A model generated the notes under the pieces. That model did not search any database. It was not told the DNA's origin and saw only the letters and a list, made by a program, of their open reading frames with translations. From contig JAFSGH010000019.1 in NCBI GenBank assembly GCA_017440965.1, positions 1-35,021 of the forward strand: DNA of 35,021 nt. The letters are read 5' to 3'. Below, in pieces: positions 27,811 through 34,861 of this stretch; position 1 is the first letter of the stretch; every line of letters begins with the position of its first letter. The translations under genes were made by a program, and so were the position numbers. Origin of the DNA: Clostridia bacterium. Its GTDB lineage: Bacteria > Bacillota > Clostridia > Oscillospirales > Acutalibacteraceae.

Positions 27811-29343
27811 TTATTTGTTCTTATTATTTACAAATTGAGCAGCAGCATATCTTGAATGAACATTAAGCTTTTTGTAAATCTTTTTTGTATAGTCATTTAC
27901 TGTATGCTCGGAAATAAACAAAGTCTTTGCTATTTCCGAATTGCTGTAACCGCAGGCTATAAGATCAAGAACCTCAAGCTCTCTTTTTGTAAGTGCTTTA
28001 AGCATGTCGTCAGTTTTATCTCCCACATTATTAATAATTTCTCTATTTTCAGGAACTGTGCTTGTTATCTGTATATCAGGAACTGTGCTTGTTATCTGTA
28101 TATCAGGAACTGTGCTTGTTATCTGTATATTGTTAATAACAGTATCAGAATCGATTTCCTGTTTGTTTCCGGTATCAGGTTCTGAGTCAGGAACCGGTAT
28201 ATTTCTTTTGAAAGCATACAGAAAATAGGGTTCGAGCTGTAAATAAACTACTACAAGGATTACCATAATTATGCCGTAAGTCAGATTCAGCATTGAAGGA
28301 ATATCGCGGAAGACTTCAACCATTGTGCTCTGAACAAGCACCGCAACAAGTGCAAGACCGATAGTGACCGGAGTGAGGTATTTTGACGGGTATGATTTCA
28401 TCATCATAACACAGTAAAGGGGAATCATCTGGCAGGGAACCATACCGATGCCGATAAGAACACAGGACACATAAGAAAGCGCAGGTATATAGGCTGCCGC
28501 GTACATCAGCAAAAAGCCTAGTCCTCCGAGAGCCATTGAAACGGAAATTGAACGGAAGGGATGTATGTTGAGCTTTTTATAAAGCACATAAATAAGTATT
28601 GAGATGGCTGCATCCGTGAAATATGCAACAAACACCCCGTTGGATACCTCTCCCGAAATGGAAGGCCCCGAAACTGCCATAAGAGCAGAGATGAAAATAA
28701 GAATATACGTTCCTGAAAGCAGCTTTTTAGGTGCGGTGAAATTATCTTTTTTTCTGACGTATTCCGGAAAGCTGTCCTTGGTTGCCGGAATACTGAAATA
28801 AAATACGGAAAGAAAAATCAGCGCGAAAACCGTAACGATACGGAAAACGGGGAAGGTTATGGGAAGAAAATCGTTCTGCACGACGGAAATCAGAAGCAGA
28901 GATACGCCGTATGCTATCGTAAGGTGTCTTATTGTTGCCTTTTCAGAGAAAAAGTTTACCATAATGAATGTTTCAAAGCCTATCATTGTGCAGCAGACAA
29001 AAATGTGTGCATATATGAGAAATCGCAGAAGATTTACGTCCAAGGGGAAAAATAGCCCGAAAAGTGTTATAAGAGCTGTAAGGGTGCAAAGCCTTCCTGC
29101 GAAAACTACCTTCTTGGGAAATATCAGCATAAAGAGAATCGAAACAATATAGGCAACAGCGATAAGAGTTGCAACATTATCTATAGATATAGGTAATGGA
29201 GTTCTTCCGTCAATATTGAGAGCAGGGCCCATAAAGTAGATAAAACCCATCTGCCAGAAGCAGAACATGGAAAAACACAAAAGCTGCCACATTGGCGGAT
29301 TCAGTCTTTTTTGTTGATTGTTAAATAATAATGAGTTGCTCAT
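27811..29343 (-). CDS. Transporter-like membrane protein fused to LuxR DNA-binding domain
   Basis: The 510-residue protein has about 12 hydrophobic segments (residues 15-385) in an MFS-like arrangement. A hydrophilic linker follows, then a C-terminal LuxR/GerE helix-turn-helix (about 450-505, LTKRELEVLDLIACGYSNSEIAKTLFISEHTVNDYTKKIYKKL). Such fusions are best known from gut Actinobacteria (Eggerthellaceae-type) and are thought to sense small molecules and control neighbouring genes; the ligand here is unknown. The linker holds three perfect copies of IQITSTVPD (residues 406-432). GAGGTG precedes the ATG. The gene lies between 111-bp inverted repeats. The 376-base upstream region (29344-29719) holds a long hairpin, a 25-bp palindrome and the right repeat; no strong -35/-10 pair is obvious. 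Confidence 0.9.
   Translation of the reverse strand: MSNSLLFNNQQKRLNPPMWQLLCFSMFCFWQMGFIYFMGPALNIDGRTPLPISIDNVATLIAVAYIVSILFMLIFPKKVVFAGRLCTLTALITLFGLFFPLDVNLLRFLIYAHIFVCCTMIGFETFIMVNFFSEKATIRHLTIAYGVSLLLISVVQNDFLPITFPVFRIVTVFALIFLSVFYFSIPATKDSFPEYVRKKDNFTAPKKLLSGTYILIFISALMAVSGPSISGEVSNGVFVAYFTDAAISILIYVLYKKLNIHPFRSISVSMALGGLGFLLMYAAAYIPALSYVSCVLIGIGMVPCQMIPLYCVMMMKSYPSKYLTPVTIGLALVAVLVQSTMVEVFRDIPSMLNLTYGIIMVILVVVYLQLEPYFLYAFKRNIPVPDSEPDTGNKQEIDSDTVINNIQITSTVPDIQITSTVPDIQITSTVPENREIINNVGDKTDDMLKALTKRELEVLDLIACGYSNSEIAKTLFISEHTVNDYTKKIYKKLNVHSRYAAAQFVNNKNK
28051..28131 (-). repeat. Three tandem copies of a 27-bp unit inside the LuxR fusion gene
   Basis: Three consecutive 27-base units begin AGGAACTGTGCTTG on the plus strand and are identical except for the last base of the third. 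Each encodes nine residues, so copy-number change would keep the reading frame and only alter the linker between membrane and DNA-binding parts. Identical third codon positions point to recent expansion. Confidence 0.97.
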
Positions 29344-29377
29344 AAAACACCTCTTTATAAGAAAATACTGTAAATTC

Positions 29378-29425
29378 GGGTAGTATCCCTAAAAAACCCC
29401 TTGAATTAGGGATTGTAATACTCCC
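29378..29425 (-). promoter_or_regulatory. Leader hairpin upstream of the LuxR fusion gene
   Basis: GGGTAGTATCCCTAA (29378-29392) can pair with the segment 29406-29425 (TTAGGGA, then ATACT and CCC after a five-base bulge). It lies 35-82 bases upstream of the ATG and repeats the GGGTAGTAT motif of the palindrome at 29566. It could act as an RNA structure or as a paired operator site. Confidence 0.5.
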
Positions 29426-29565
29426 TGTTTTTTAGATAAAATCCTATTGTAGATACGATTGCAGATAAAATTTTGTTTATATTTACCGAAAACTGCACTC
29501 TTATTATTTATTTATAATAACAAATAATCAAAAAAATATCAATCTTAGTATTTGCATTTTTATCA

Positions 29566-29590
29566 ATATGGGTAGTATAACTACCCATAT
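29566..29590. promoter_or_regulatory. 25-bp perfect palindrome, candidate operator
   Basis: ATATGGGTAGT (29566-29576), a three-base centre, and the exact complement ACTACCCATAT (29580-29590). It lies five bases inside the right 111-bp repeat, between the two divergent LuxR genes. Length and symmetry suit a dimeric helix-turn-helix regulator. The protein that binds it is unknown. Confidence 0.65.
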
Positions 29591-29595
29591 CTAAG

Positions 29596-29706
29596 TAAAA
29601 AAGCATTCTGCTTCAACCCCCCGTCCCCCAATCTTGGGGGCGAAAAGGTGTTTTTTGTTATAAGCAAAATTGCTCACATTGCGAGCAATTTCCTATATAA
29701 TAAAAA
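29596..29706 (-). repeat. Right copy of 111-bp perfect inverted repeat
   Basis: Exact reverse complement of 27509-27619, with 1976 bases between the copies. It ends 14 bases before the ATG of the small LuxR gene, so it supplies that gene's promoter region. No target-site duplication is evident at the outer flanks. Confidence 0.97.
29670..29701 (+). promoter_or_regulatory. Candidate regulated promoter of the LuxR/zinc-ribbon/dockerin operon
   Basis: A perfect TATAAT (29696-29701) is preceded by TTGCTCACATTGCGAGCAA (29670-29688), a 19-bp palindrome with one mismatched pair. It covers the place where the -35 would lie. No good -35 is present, which suits control by a regulator bound there. The same arrangement exists in the left repeat, pointing the other way. 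Confidence 0.5.
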
Positions 29707-29720
29707 AGGAATGATGTTAA

Positions 29721-29999
29721 ATGAACAGCCATTCAGATAATAAATCCAATTTTATTTACTTTGTTAATATTGCCAGAGAGGAATTTAATTCTTTAACGCA
29801 AAAACATCCCGAATTGAAAGAATTGTCACACAGGGAGCTTGATATCTTTCTTGTTCTTCTGTCTGATAAGACCCAAAAACAGATAGCTGAGGAGTTGTAC
29901 GTTTCCGCATCTACCGTTCATTTCCATACAAAGAATATTTATAAAAAATTGAATGTGACGGGCAGAAAGCAGCTTCTCATAAAGTATAAAGATATTTAA
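29721..29999 (+). CDS. Small stand-alone LuxR-type DNA-binding protein
   Basis: The 92-residue protein is little more than a LuxR/GerE helix-turn-helix (about residues 32-88: LSHRELDIFLVLLSDKTQKQIAEELYVSASTVHFHTKNIYKKLNV) with a short polar N-terminus and no receiver or sensor domain. It is the first gene of a tight operon, 14 bases before the next start, directly behind the right 111-bp repeat. IYKKLNV is shared with the divergent membrane LuxR fusion, so the two may bind similar sites or compete; that is inference. AAAAGGA at 29704-29710 serves as ribosome binding site. Confidence 0.88.
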   Translation: MNSHSDNKSNFIYFVNIAREEFNSLTQKHPELKELSHRELDIFLVLLSDKTQKQIAEELYVSASTVHFHTKNIYKKLNVTGRKQLLIKYKDI

Positions 30000-30013
30000 A
30001 GGAGGTTTTTAGT

Positions 30014-30862
30014 ATGGGATTTCTTGAGCGTGCAATAAGGCGCGGTATCAGCGAGGGCATCGGGAAAGCAGTCGGTAATGCAATAAATCAGGCAATTGAG
30101 CCGAAGGCCACGGAGCTTGTGAACAGAACAGCCGCAAGGCTTGATGAGGCGACAGGCAAGCCATCGGGAAACGGTGCCGCCGGTGCAAGTGCACAGGGAG
30201 CATTTGCAAATCTTGAGCGTGCTGCTATGGATTTTGCAACCAAGCAGGCAGAGAATCTGAAAATATGCTCTCATTGCGGAGAGTCCGCTCCTTCTTCGCA
30301 GAAATTCTGTCAGAGCTGCGGAAACGCCTTGCCTGAGATGACTGTAGCAGATGCTGCGGTGTGTCCCGCTTGCGGAAAGCAGAATACCATTGGTACAAAA
30401 TTCTGTACCGATTGCGGAACTAAGCTTCCTGCCGCAGTAATGGAGGAGGAAAGCAATAAAAGAAAAGCAGAGGCGGTATTGACTGAATGGAAGCTTAAGC
30501 TTTCAGACTATCCTGTGTGGCAGTCCGGCGGAGAAAATCTTTATATTGACGAATATGACGGATATACCGTTTTCGGTGCCGATTTCAAAGGGGATTCCTA
30601 CGGTGCAAGAAATGCTTTTGAGCAGTACCGCAGCCTTGTAAAGCAAAACGGTTTTCGCCCTGCCGGACAGTATCCGTCCGATGAGCATCTTTACAAAATG
30701 GTTGAAGGAAAATGCCTTCATATTGATTTTGAGCATTGCTTTGAGAGCGGAAGTGATCAGGTGTCTCTGGGATTTATGACAGGTGAACCTGCAGGAGGCT
30801 TCAATTACGTAAAGCCTGAGCAAAAAAAGCCCGTAGGGCTTAAAGACATATTTAAATTTTGA
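30014..30862 (+). CDS. Double zinc-ribbon protein with unknown C-terminal domain
   Basis: The 282-residue protein starts with an amphipathic Gly/Ala/Ile-rich helix (ERAIRRGISEGIGKAVGNAI). Two zinc ribbons follow: CSHC...CQSC (about 85-103) and CPAC...CTDC (about 120-138). The C-terminal half (about 150-280) is rich in aromatic and acidic residues and not recognised. There is no signal peptide or membrane span. AAAGGAGG lies just before the ATG and it follows the small LuxR gene by 14 bases. Zinc ribbons of this kind are common in proteins that interact with other proteins or the membrane; no function is assigned. Confidence 0.82.
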   Translation: MGFLERAIRRGISEGIGKAVGNAINQAIEPKATELVNRTAARLDEATGKPSGNGAAGASAQGAFANLERAAMDFATKQAENLKICSHCGESAPSSQKFCQSCGNALPEMTVADAAVCPACGKQNTIGTKFCTDCGTKLPAAVMEEESNKRKAEAVLTEWKLKLSDYPVWQSGGENLYIDEYDGYTVFGADFKGDSYGARNAFEQYRSLVKQNGFRPAGQYPSDEHLYKMVEGKCLHIDFEHCFESGSDQVSLGFMTGEPAGGFNYVKPEQKKPVGLKDIFKF

Positions 30863-30886
30863 TTTTATCTAAAGGAGGGAACAACA

Positions 30887-31369
30887 ATGACTTACTGTTC
30901 AAAATGTGCAACAACACTTGAAGACGGATTGAAATTCTGTCCCGCTTGCGGAGAAGCTGTGATAGCTGAGCCTGCTGCTTGCTCCGTTGATACAGCTTCT
31001 TCCAACGAGGATGCTGTTGGTGAAAAGCTTAAACAGCTTAATAACACAAAGGATGAAACGGAGGGCTTTGATAAAGCGGATATTGAAAAGAACAAAATAA
31101 TGGCTGTTCTTGCCTATATTATTTTCCTTATTCCCCTTATTGCCGCAAAGGAGTCACCCTTTGCAAGATTCCACACAAATCAGGGATTGCTTCTTGTTAT
31201 TGCCGCTGTTATTTCATCTGTTATTGCCGCAATTCCCGTCATCGGTTGGATAATTGCTCCCGTTATCGGTATTGCTGTAACCGTGCTTGCAGTTATCGGT
31301 ATATTGAATGCGCTTAACGGCAAAGCAAAAGAGCTTCCCTTAATAGGAAAATTCAGGATTCTTAAGTGA
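30887..31369 (+). CDS. Zinc-ribbon membrane protein (DUF4870/Tic20-like)
   Basis: The 160-residue protein has an N-terminal zinc ribbon (CSKC...CPAC, residues 4-22), a polar linker, and then a membrane domain with about three hydrophobic segments (68-85, 95-115, 118-140). The RFHTNQGLLL motif is typical of small DUF4870/Tic20-like membrane proteins. GGAGGG precedes the ATG. It lies 24 bases after the double zinc-ribbon gene and 37 bases before the dockerin gene, so all are probably one transcript. The role is unknown; membrane tethering of the soluble zinc-ribbon partner is a guess. Confidence 0.85.
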   Translation: MTYCSKCATTLEDGLKFCPACGEAVIAEPAACSVDTASSNEDAVGEKLKQLNNTKDETEGFDKADIEKNKIMAVLAYIIFLIPLIAAKESPFARFHTNQGLLLVIAAVISSVIAAIPVIGWIIAPVIGIAVTVLAVIGILNALNGKAKELPLIGKFRILK

Positions 31370-31406
31370 GGCTCCTCATTAGTTTTAAGAAAGGAAAAAA
31401 CAGATC

Positions 31407-34076
31407 ATGAAAAAGACGCTATTGGTAATATTTTCCGTTTTAATGCTTATTGTCGTGCTTGCGGTGTCGTCATCGGCTTATACCGTTGACAATGAAACGA
31501 GCTTGCCCATCCCCACGCAGGCCCCCGAAATATATTATATATCGAATGATGCCCGAGATGACGGAGATCGGGTATTTGCAAACTATATCAATTCCGAAGA
31601 AATTATAAATATGCAAAGGGAAATCTCTGCGCTGGGTGAAAAAGCATATCTTAAAAAATACGGCTTCAATATAAACACTGAGGAAGATTCATATGATTAT
31701 GCTTCAATTGAAACTTATGTTCAGTTTGCTTATTCCTTCGATAATGTGAACTGGATAAACGACAGCGACTATGCGGATTACGACGATACCTACTGGCTTC
31801 CCACCAGTATTAAAAATCCTGAAGACAGCTCTCAGTATTCTTATTATGATCTGCCTAATACATCCTGCTCATTCGACTGGTTTGATTATGAAAATATTTT
31901 TGATCTCACAGACATAATTGAGTGGTATTTTGAGGGTTATCATGCACAGCTTGCTTCAAATATGACTCAGGGCAAAGCCTTCAGAACAAACATCAATGAC
32001 GAGGATACAGGCTACAGCGTAAACTTCAACAATGAAACTCTTTATGTTAAAGCCAGGTACCGTCTGTTTTATTATACCTACATTTACGGTGTGGGAAGTA
32101 GCTACAATGTATTTTATTCTCCCTGGTCTGAGACTGTTTCCTACAACAATACCTCCAAGGGGCTTACTTATGAAATGCCTGCTGAAGGAAATATCAATGA
32201 AGCTCCTGTGATTAAGCATATCAGGACAAGAAAATCAGGCGATTCATCATACTACCTTATATCAATAAACTATCCCGATACCTTATTAAAAGCCGGTGCA
32301 GCCGCTGATGCTGCTTACCATAATTATGATGATGAGTATGAGATTTTCCTTGATGATGATTACTACTGGTACAGAAATGTACAGTATGAATTCAGGGTGA
32401 ATGACGGTCAGTGGTATGAATATACAACCACGTGGCCCGGTAATTCTGATTATGAATTTGCTAATTATTTGATATCCGACTTCTTTGAGGATAAAGGAAT
32501 TGCCTATGAGCAGGGTGATACCGTTTATCTTCGTGCAAGAGCTATTATCGGTGATTATGATTACGGTGACTACGGTAAGGTACCGGGTGATGAGTGCTAT
32601 TGGGTATCGCAGTACAGTGAGCCCATTGTAATTCCTCTTGACGGATATTACAGGATTAATTATGACCTTAACGGCGGTGAATTTGATTACGGTGCTGATA
32701 TTTTATGGCAGTTTACCGAAGAATCAACCGTTGTAATTGACCTTACAAGTGCCGATTATACTCCCACCCGTTACGGCTATCATTTTGAAGGCTGGTACAC
32801 AACCGAGGATTTCCAAAACGGCACAAAGGTAACAAGCATTGATACATCTGCTGAAACGAACCACAAGGTTTATGCAAAATGGTCTGCAACGGAATATAAT
32901 GTAACCTATGTTCCCGGCACTAAGAGATATGTTTATAATCCTAACCGTACCCTTGTAACAACCTATATGGATAACGAGGTGCTTGAAGACCCCTCCTGCT
33001 CGGGACTTACCTTCCTCGGCTGGTATACAACTCCCGATTTCAAGGAAAGCTCCAAAGTTACGGAAATCAAGTGCTCTCAGCTTACAGGCGACATAACATT
33101 ATATATGAAGTGGAACATTCCCACATATACCGTTACATATGTATTGAACGGCGGAACAAATGCCCCCGGCAATCCCACAAGCTTTACCGTTGATATTGAG
33201 GATGAAGAAGACTATATCAATATAAAGGCACCAACAAAGAAGGGTATGCTTTTTGACGGCTGGTATTATTACGATGATTTCACAGGTGCGCTTACAAAAA
33301 CCGATAACGGCTACAATATGCACCGCTACGGACATAATATTACTCTTTATGCAAAATGGATAAAGGGCAGATACGATATAACTTATGTTCAGCCGAATGT
33401 TCTTAAAAATGTGTATAATCCGAATCCCACGCAGTATACCTACGGGGATACGGTAACGCTTAAGGCACTTTCCGCAACGGGTTATACCTTCGGCGGATGG
33501 TACACCGATGCCGCATTTACCAAGCAGGCTGCCGATATAAGTGCAACGGACGAGGGCGCAAGAACCTTCTATGCAAAGTGGACAGAAAATGTTTACAATA
33601 TAGTTTATGTTCACGATACAATTGCCGCACTTACTCCTCCTGCAAATAAAATCAACAATAACAATCCCGCTACAAGAAAATATACTCAGAAGGTAACTCT
33701 TACCGCACCCTACACGGGAGATGGAATATTTGAGTTTATGGGTTGGTATAATAATGTTAATTTCCAGGGGGATAAAATAACAGAGATCCCGGCAAACCGG
33801 GCTGAGCATACAACATTATATGCAAAATGGTTTGTATATCAGTGGGGTGATGTTAACCTTGACGGCGAGGTAACTTCTGCAGACGCCCGAATTGCTCTCA
33901 GACATGCTGTTGCGCTTGAGAAAATTACAGGTAAAGCTTTTTATTGGGGTAATGTCAACTATGAAGACAATGAAATTACAGCGGCAGACGCAAGAAGTAT
34001 TCTTAGAATGTCAGTAAAATTGGATTCAGTTGCTTCTTTGGGACTTCCGTCTGTGCCTCCGATGCTTAATAAATAA
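31407..34076 (+). CDS. Exported InlB-repeat surface protein with C-terminal dockerin
   Basis: The 889-residue protein has a signal peptide (about residues 1-24, ending SSSA). Residues 25-410 are rich in Tyr and Asp and appear to hold two related beta-type units (AYSFDNVNW...VKARYRLFY and YEFRVNDGQW...LRARAII). Residues 413-811 hold five InlB/Listeria-Bacteroides-type repeats, each with GWYTT or a variant and ending YAKW or YMKW. Residues 813-874 form a dockerin-like pair: GDVNLDGEVTSAD is a good calcium loop, while the second (NVNYEDNEITAAD) has one extra residue. No enzyme domain is seen. Dockerins bind cohesins, so it may attach to a surface scaffold; no cohesin gene is in this window. It is the last gene of the operon. 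Confidence 0.88.
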   Translation: MKKTLLVIFSVLMLIVVLAVSSSAYTVDNETSLPIPTQAPEIYYISNDARDDGDRVFANYINSEEIINMQREISALGEKAYLKKYGFNINTEEDSYDYASIETYVQFAYSFDNVNWINDSDYADYDDTYWLPTSIKNPEDSSQYSYYDLPNTSCSFDWFDYENIFDLTDIIEWYFEGYHAQLASNMTQGKAFRTNINDEDTGYSVNFNNETLYVKARYRLFYYTYIYGVGSSYNVFYSPWSETVSYNNTSKGLTYEMPAEGNINEAPVIKHIRTRKSGDSSYYLISINYPDTLLKAGAAADAAYHNYDDEYEIFLDDDYYWYRNVQYEFRVNDGQWYEYTTTWPGNSDYEFANYLISDFFEDKGIAYEQGDTVYLRARAIIGDYDYGDYGKVPGDECYWVSQYSEPIVIPLDGYYRINYDLNGGEFDYGADILWQFTEESTVVIDLTSADYTPTRYGYHFEGWYTTEDFQNGTKVTSIDTSAETNHKVYAKWSATEYNVTYVPGTKRYVYNPNRTLVTTYMDNEVLEDPSCSGLTFLGWYTTPDFKESSKVTEIKCSQLTGDITLYMKWNIPTYTVTYVLNGGTNAPGNPTSFTVDIEDEEDYINIKAPTKKGMLFDGWYYYDDFTGALTKTDNGYNMHRYGHNITLYAKWIKGRYDITYVQPNVLKNVYNPNPTQYTYGDTVTLKALSATGYTFGGWYTDAAFTKQAADISATDEGARTFYAKWTENVYNIVYVHDTIAALTPPANKINNNNPATRKYTQKVTLTAPYTGDGIFEFMGWYNNVNFQGDKITEIPANRAEHTTLYAKWFVYQWGDVNLDGEVTSADARIALRHAVALEKITGKAFYWGNVNYEDNEITAADARSILRMSVKLDSVASLGLPSVPPMLNK

Positions 34077-34085
34077 TGTAAAATT

Positions 34086-34398
34086 AAGGGGCTGTAAAAA
34101 AACAGTCTGAACAAGAAAACGGCTTCGCCGTACGCCTGCGGCGAAACGCTTTCGTATAGTCCATCGCCGAGGGAAGTTTACTTCCCGTTCGGCGGGACAT
34201 ATAATCTTTTTACTTTATAGGAAGGAATTTCCTATAAAGTAAAAAAAGAACTACAAGTCTATCAAAAAGGATAGGCTTGTAGTCTTTTTTGTGATTTTTA
34301 AGAAAATCAGTTTTCAACAAATCAACAACATAAAAAAAATCCGAGACTCACAATATCGTGAATCTCGGATTTTTCAGGCTGTTTTTTTGCAGCCCCTT
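34086..34398. mobile_element. MITE-like non-coding element packed with hairpins
   Basis: The 313-base element is bounded by inverted ends: AAGGGGCTGTAAAAAAACAG on the left and the complement of AAGGGGCTGCAAAAAAACAG on the right. Inside are stems at 34119-34131, 34133-34143, 34165-34194, 34207-34245 (17 bp perfect) and 34250-34283 (14 bp, then a T run). A last stem, 34340-34351 with 34358-34369, is followed by a final terminator-like GGCTG/CAGCC hairpin. No coding frame is evident. The right end is shared, inverted, with 27413-27508. No clear target duplication was found. It fills the gap between the dockerin and DUF1810 genes and should stop transcription from both sides. Confidence 0.65.
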
Positions 34399-34426
34399 TT
34401 TTGTTAAGATCTATGCTTAGGAGGAA

Positions 34427-34861
34427 TTATTTATTTCTAATTAGAAGCTTTATTGTCAGAGCATCTCTTCTGCCCTTATAAAAAGCCTCTATGACCTCTG
34501 AAAATATGTTTCCCTCCTGTGAGATTGATTCAAATAATGTCATTGAGGAAAGAAGCTTCATCGCGTCCGTATGTCCTCCCATAATAACACGGATGTCTTT
34601 GTCCGTATGAGTAAGAAGAGCCCGGGTAATTTCCTGAAGTCTGCTTCCGAGAATCGGATGGGCAAGGTAGCTTTTTGCTTCTTCAGTATTTTCTATTCCG
34701 TAAAAATAAGAGTTACTGCTTTGTCCGAGACCTCTGAGCTGCGGGAATATATACCATATCCAATGGCTGTTCTTCTTGCCTTCTCTTATTTCGCTTAATG
34801 CAGTCTCATAGCCCTGATAGGGACTATCTTGCGCTGTGATAAATCTTTCAATGCTTTCCAT
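34427..34861 (-). CDS. DUF1810 family protein
   Basis: The 144-residue protein matches the DUF1810 family in length and motifs: RFITAQDSPYQGYETALSEI at the start, SHWIWYIFPQLRGLG, EAKSYLAHPILGSRLQEIT, and KLLSSMTLFE. Biochemical function of the family is not established; it is cytosolic. The ATG at 34861 has AAGGAG (complement of 34869-34874) seven bases upstream, and a TATACT -10 candidate at 34893-34898 with no convincing -35. Short paralogous-looking proteins of this type are often found near mobile regions, but nothing here proves transfer. Confidence 0.9.
   Translation of the reverse strand: MESIERFITAQDSPYQGYETALSEIREGKKNSHWIWYIFPQLRGLGQSSNSYFYGIENTEEAKSYLAHPILGSRLQEITRALLTHTDKDIRVIMGGHTDAMKLLSSMTLFESISQEGNIFSEVIEAFYKGRRDALTIKLLIRNK

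Noticed and set aside
28051-28131. CRISPR-like array
   Set aside because: The three 27-bp units are directly adjacent with no spacers and lie in frame within a coding region.
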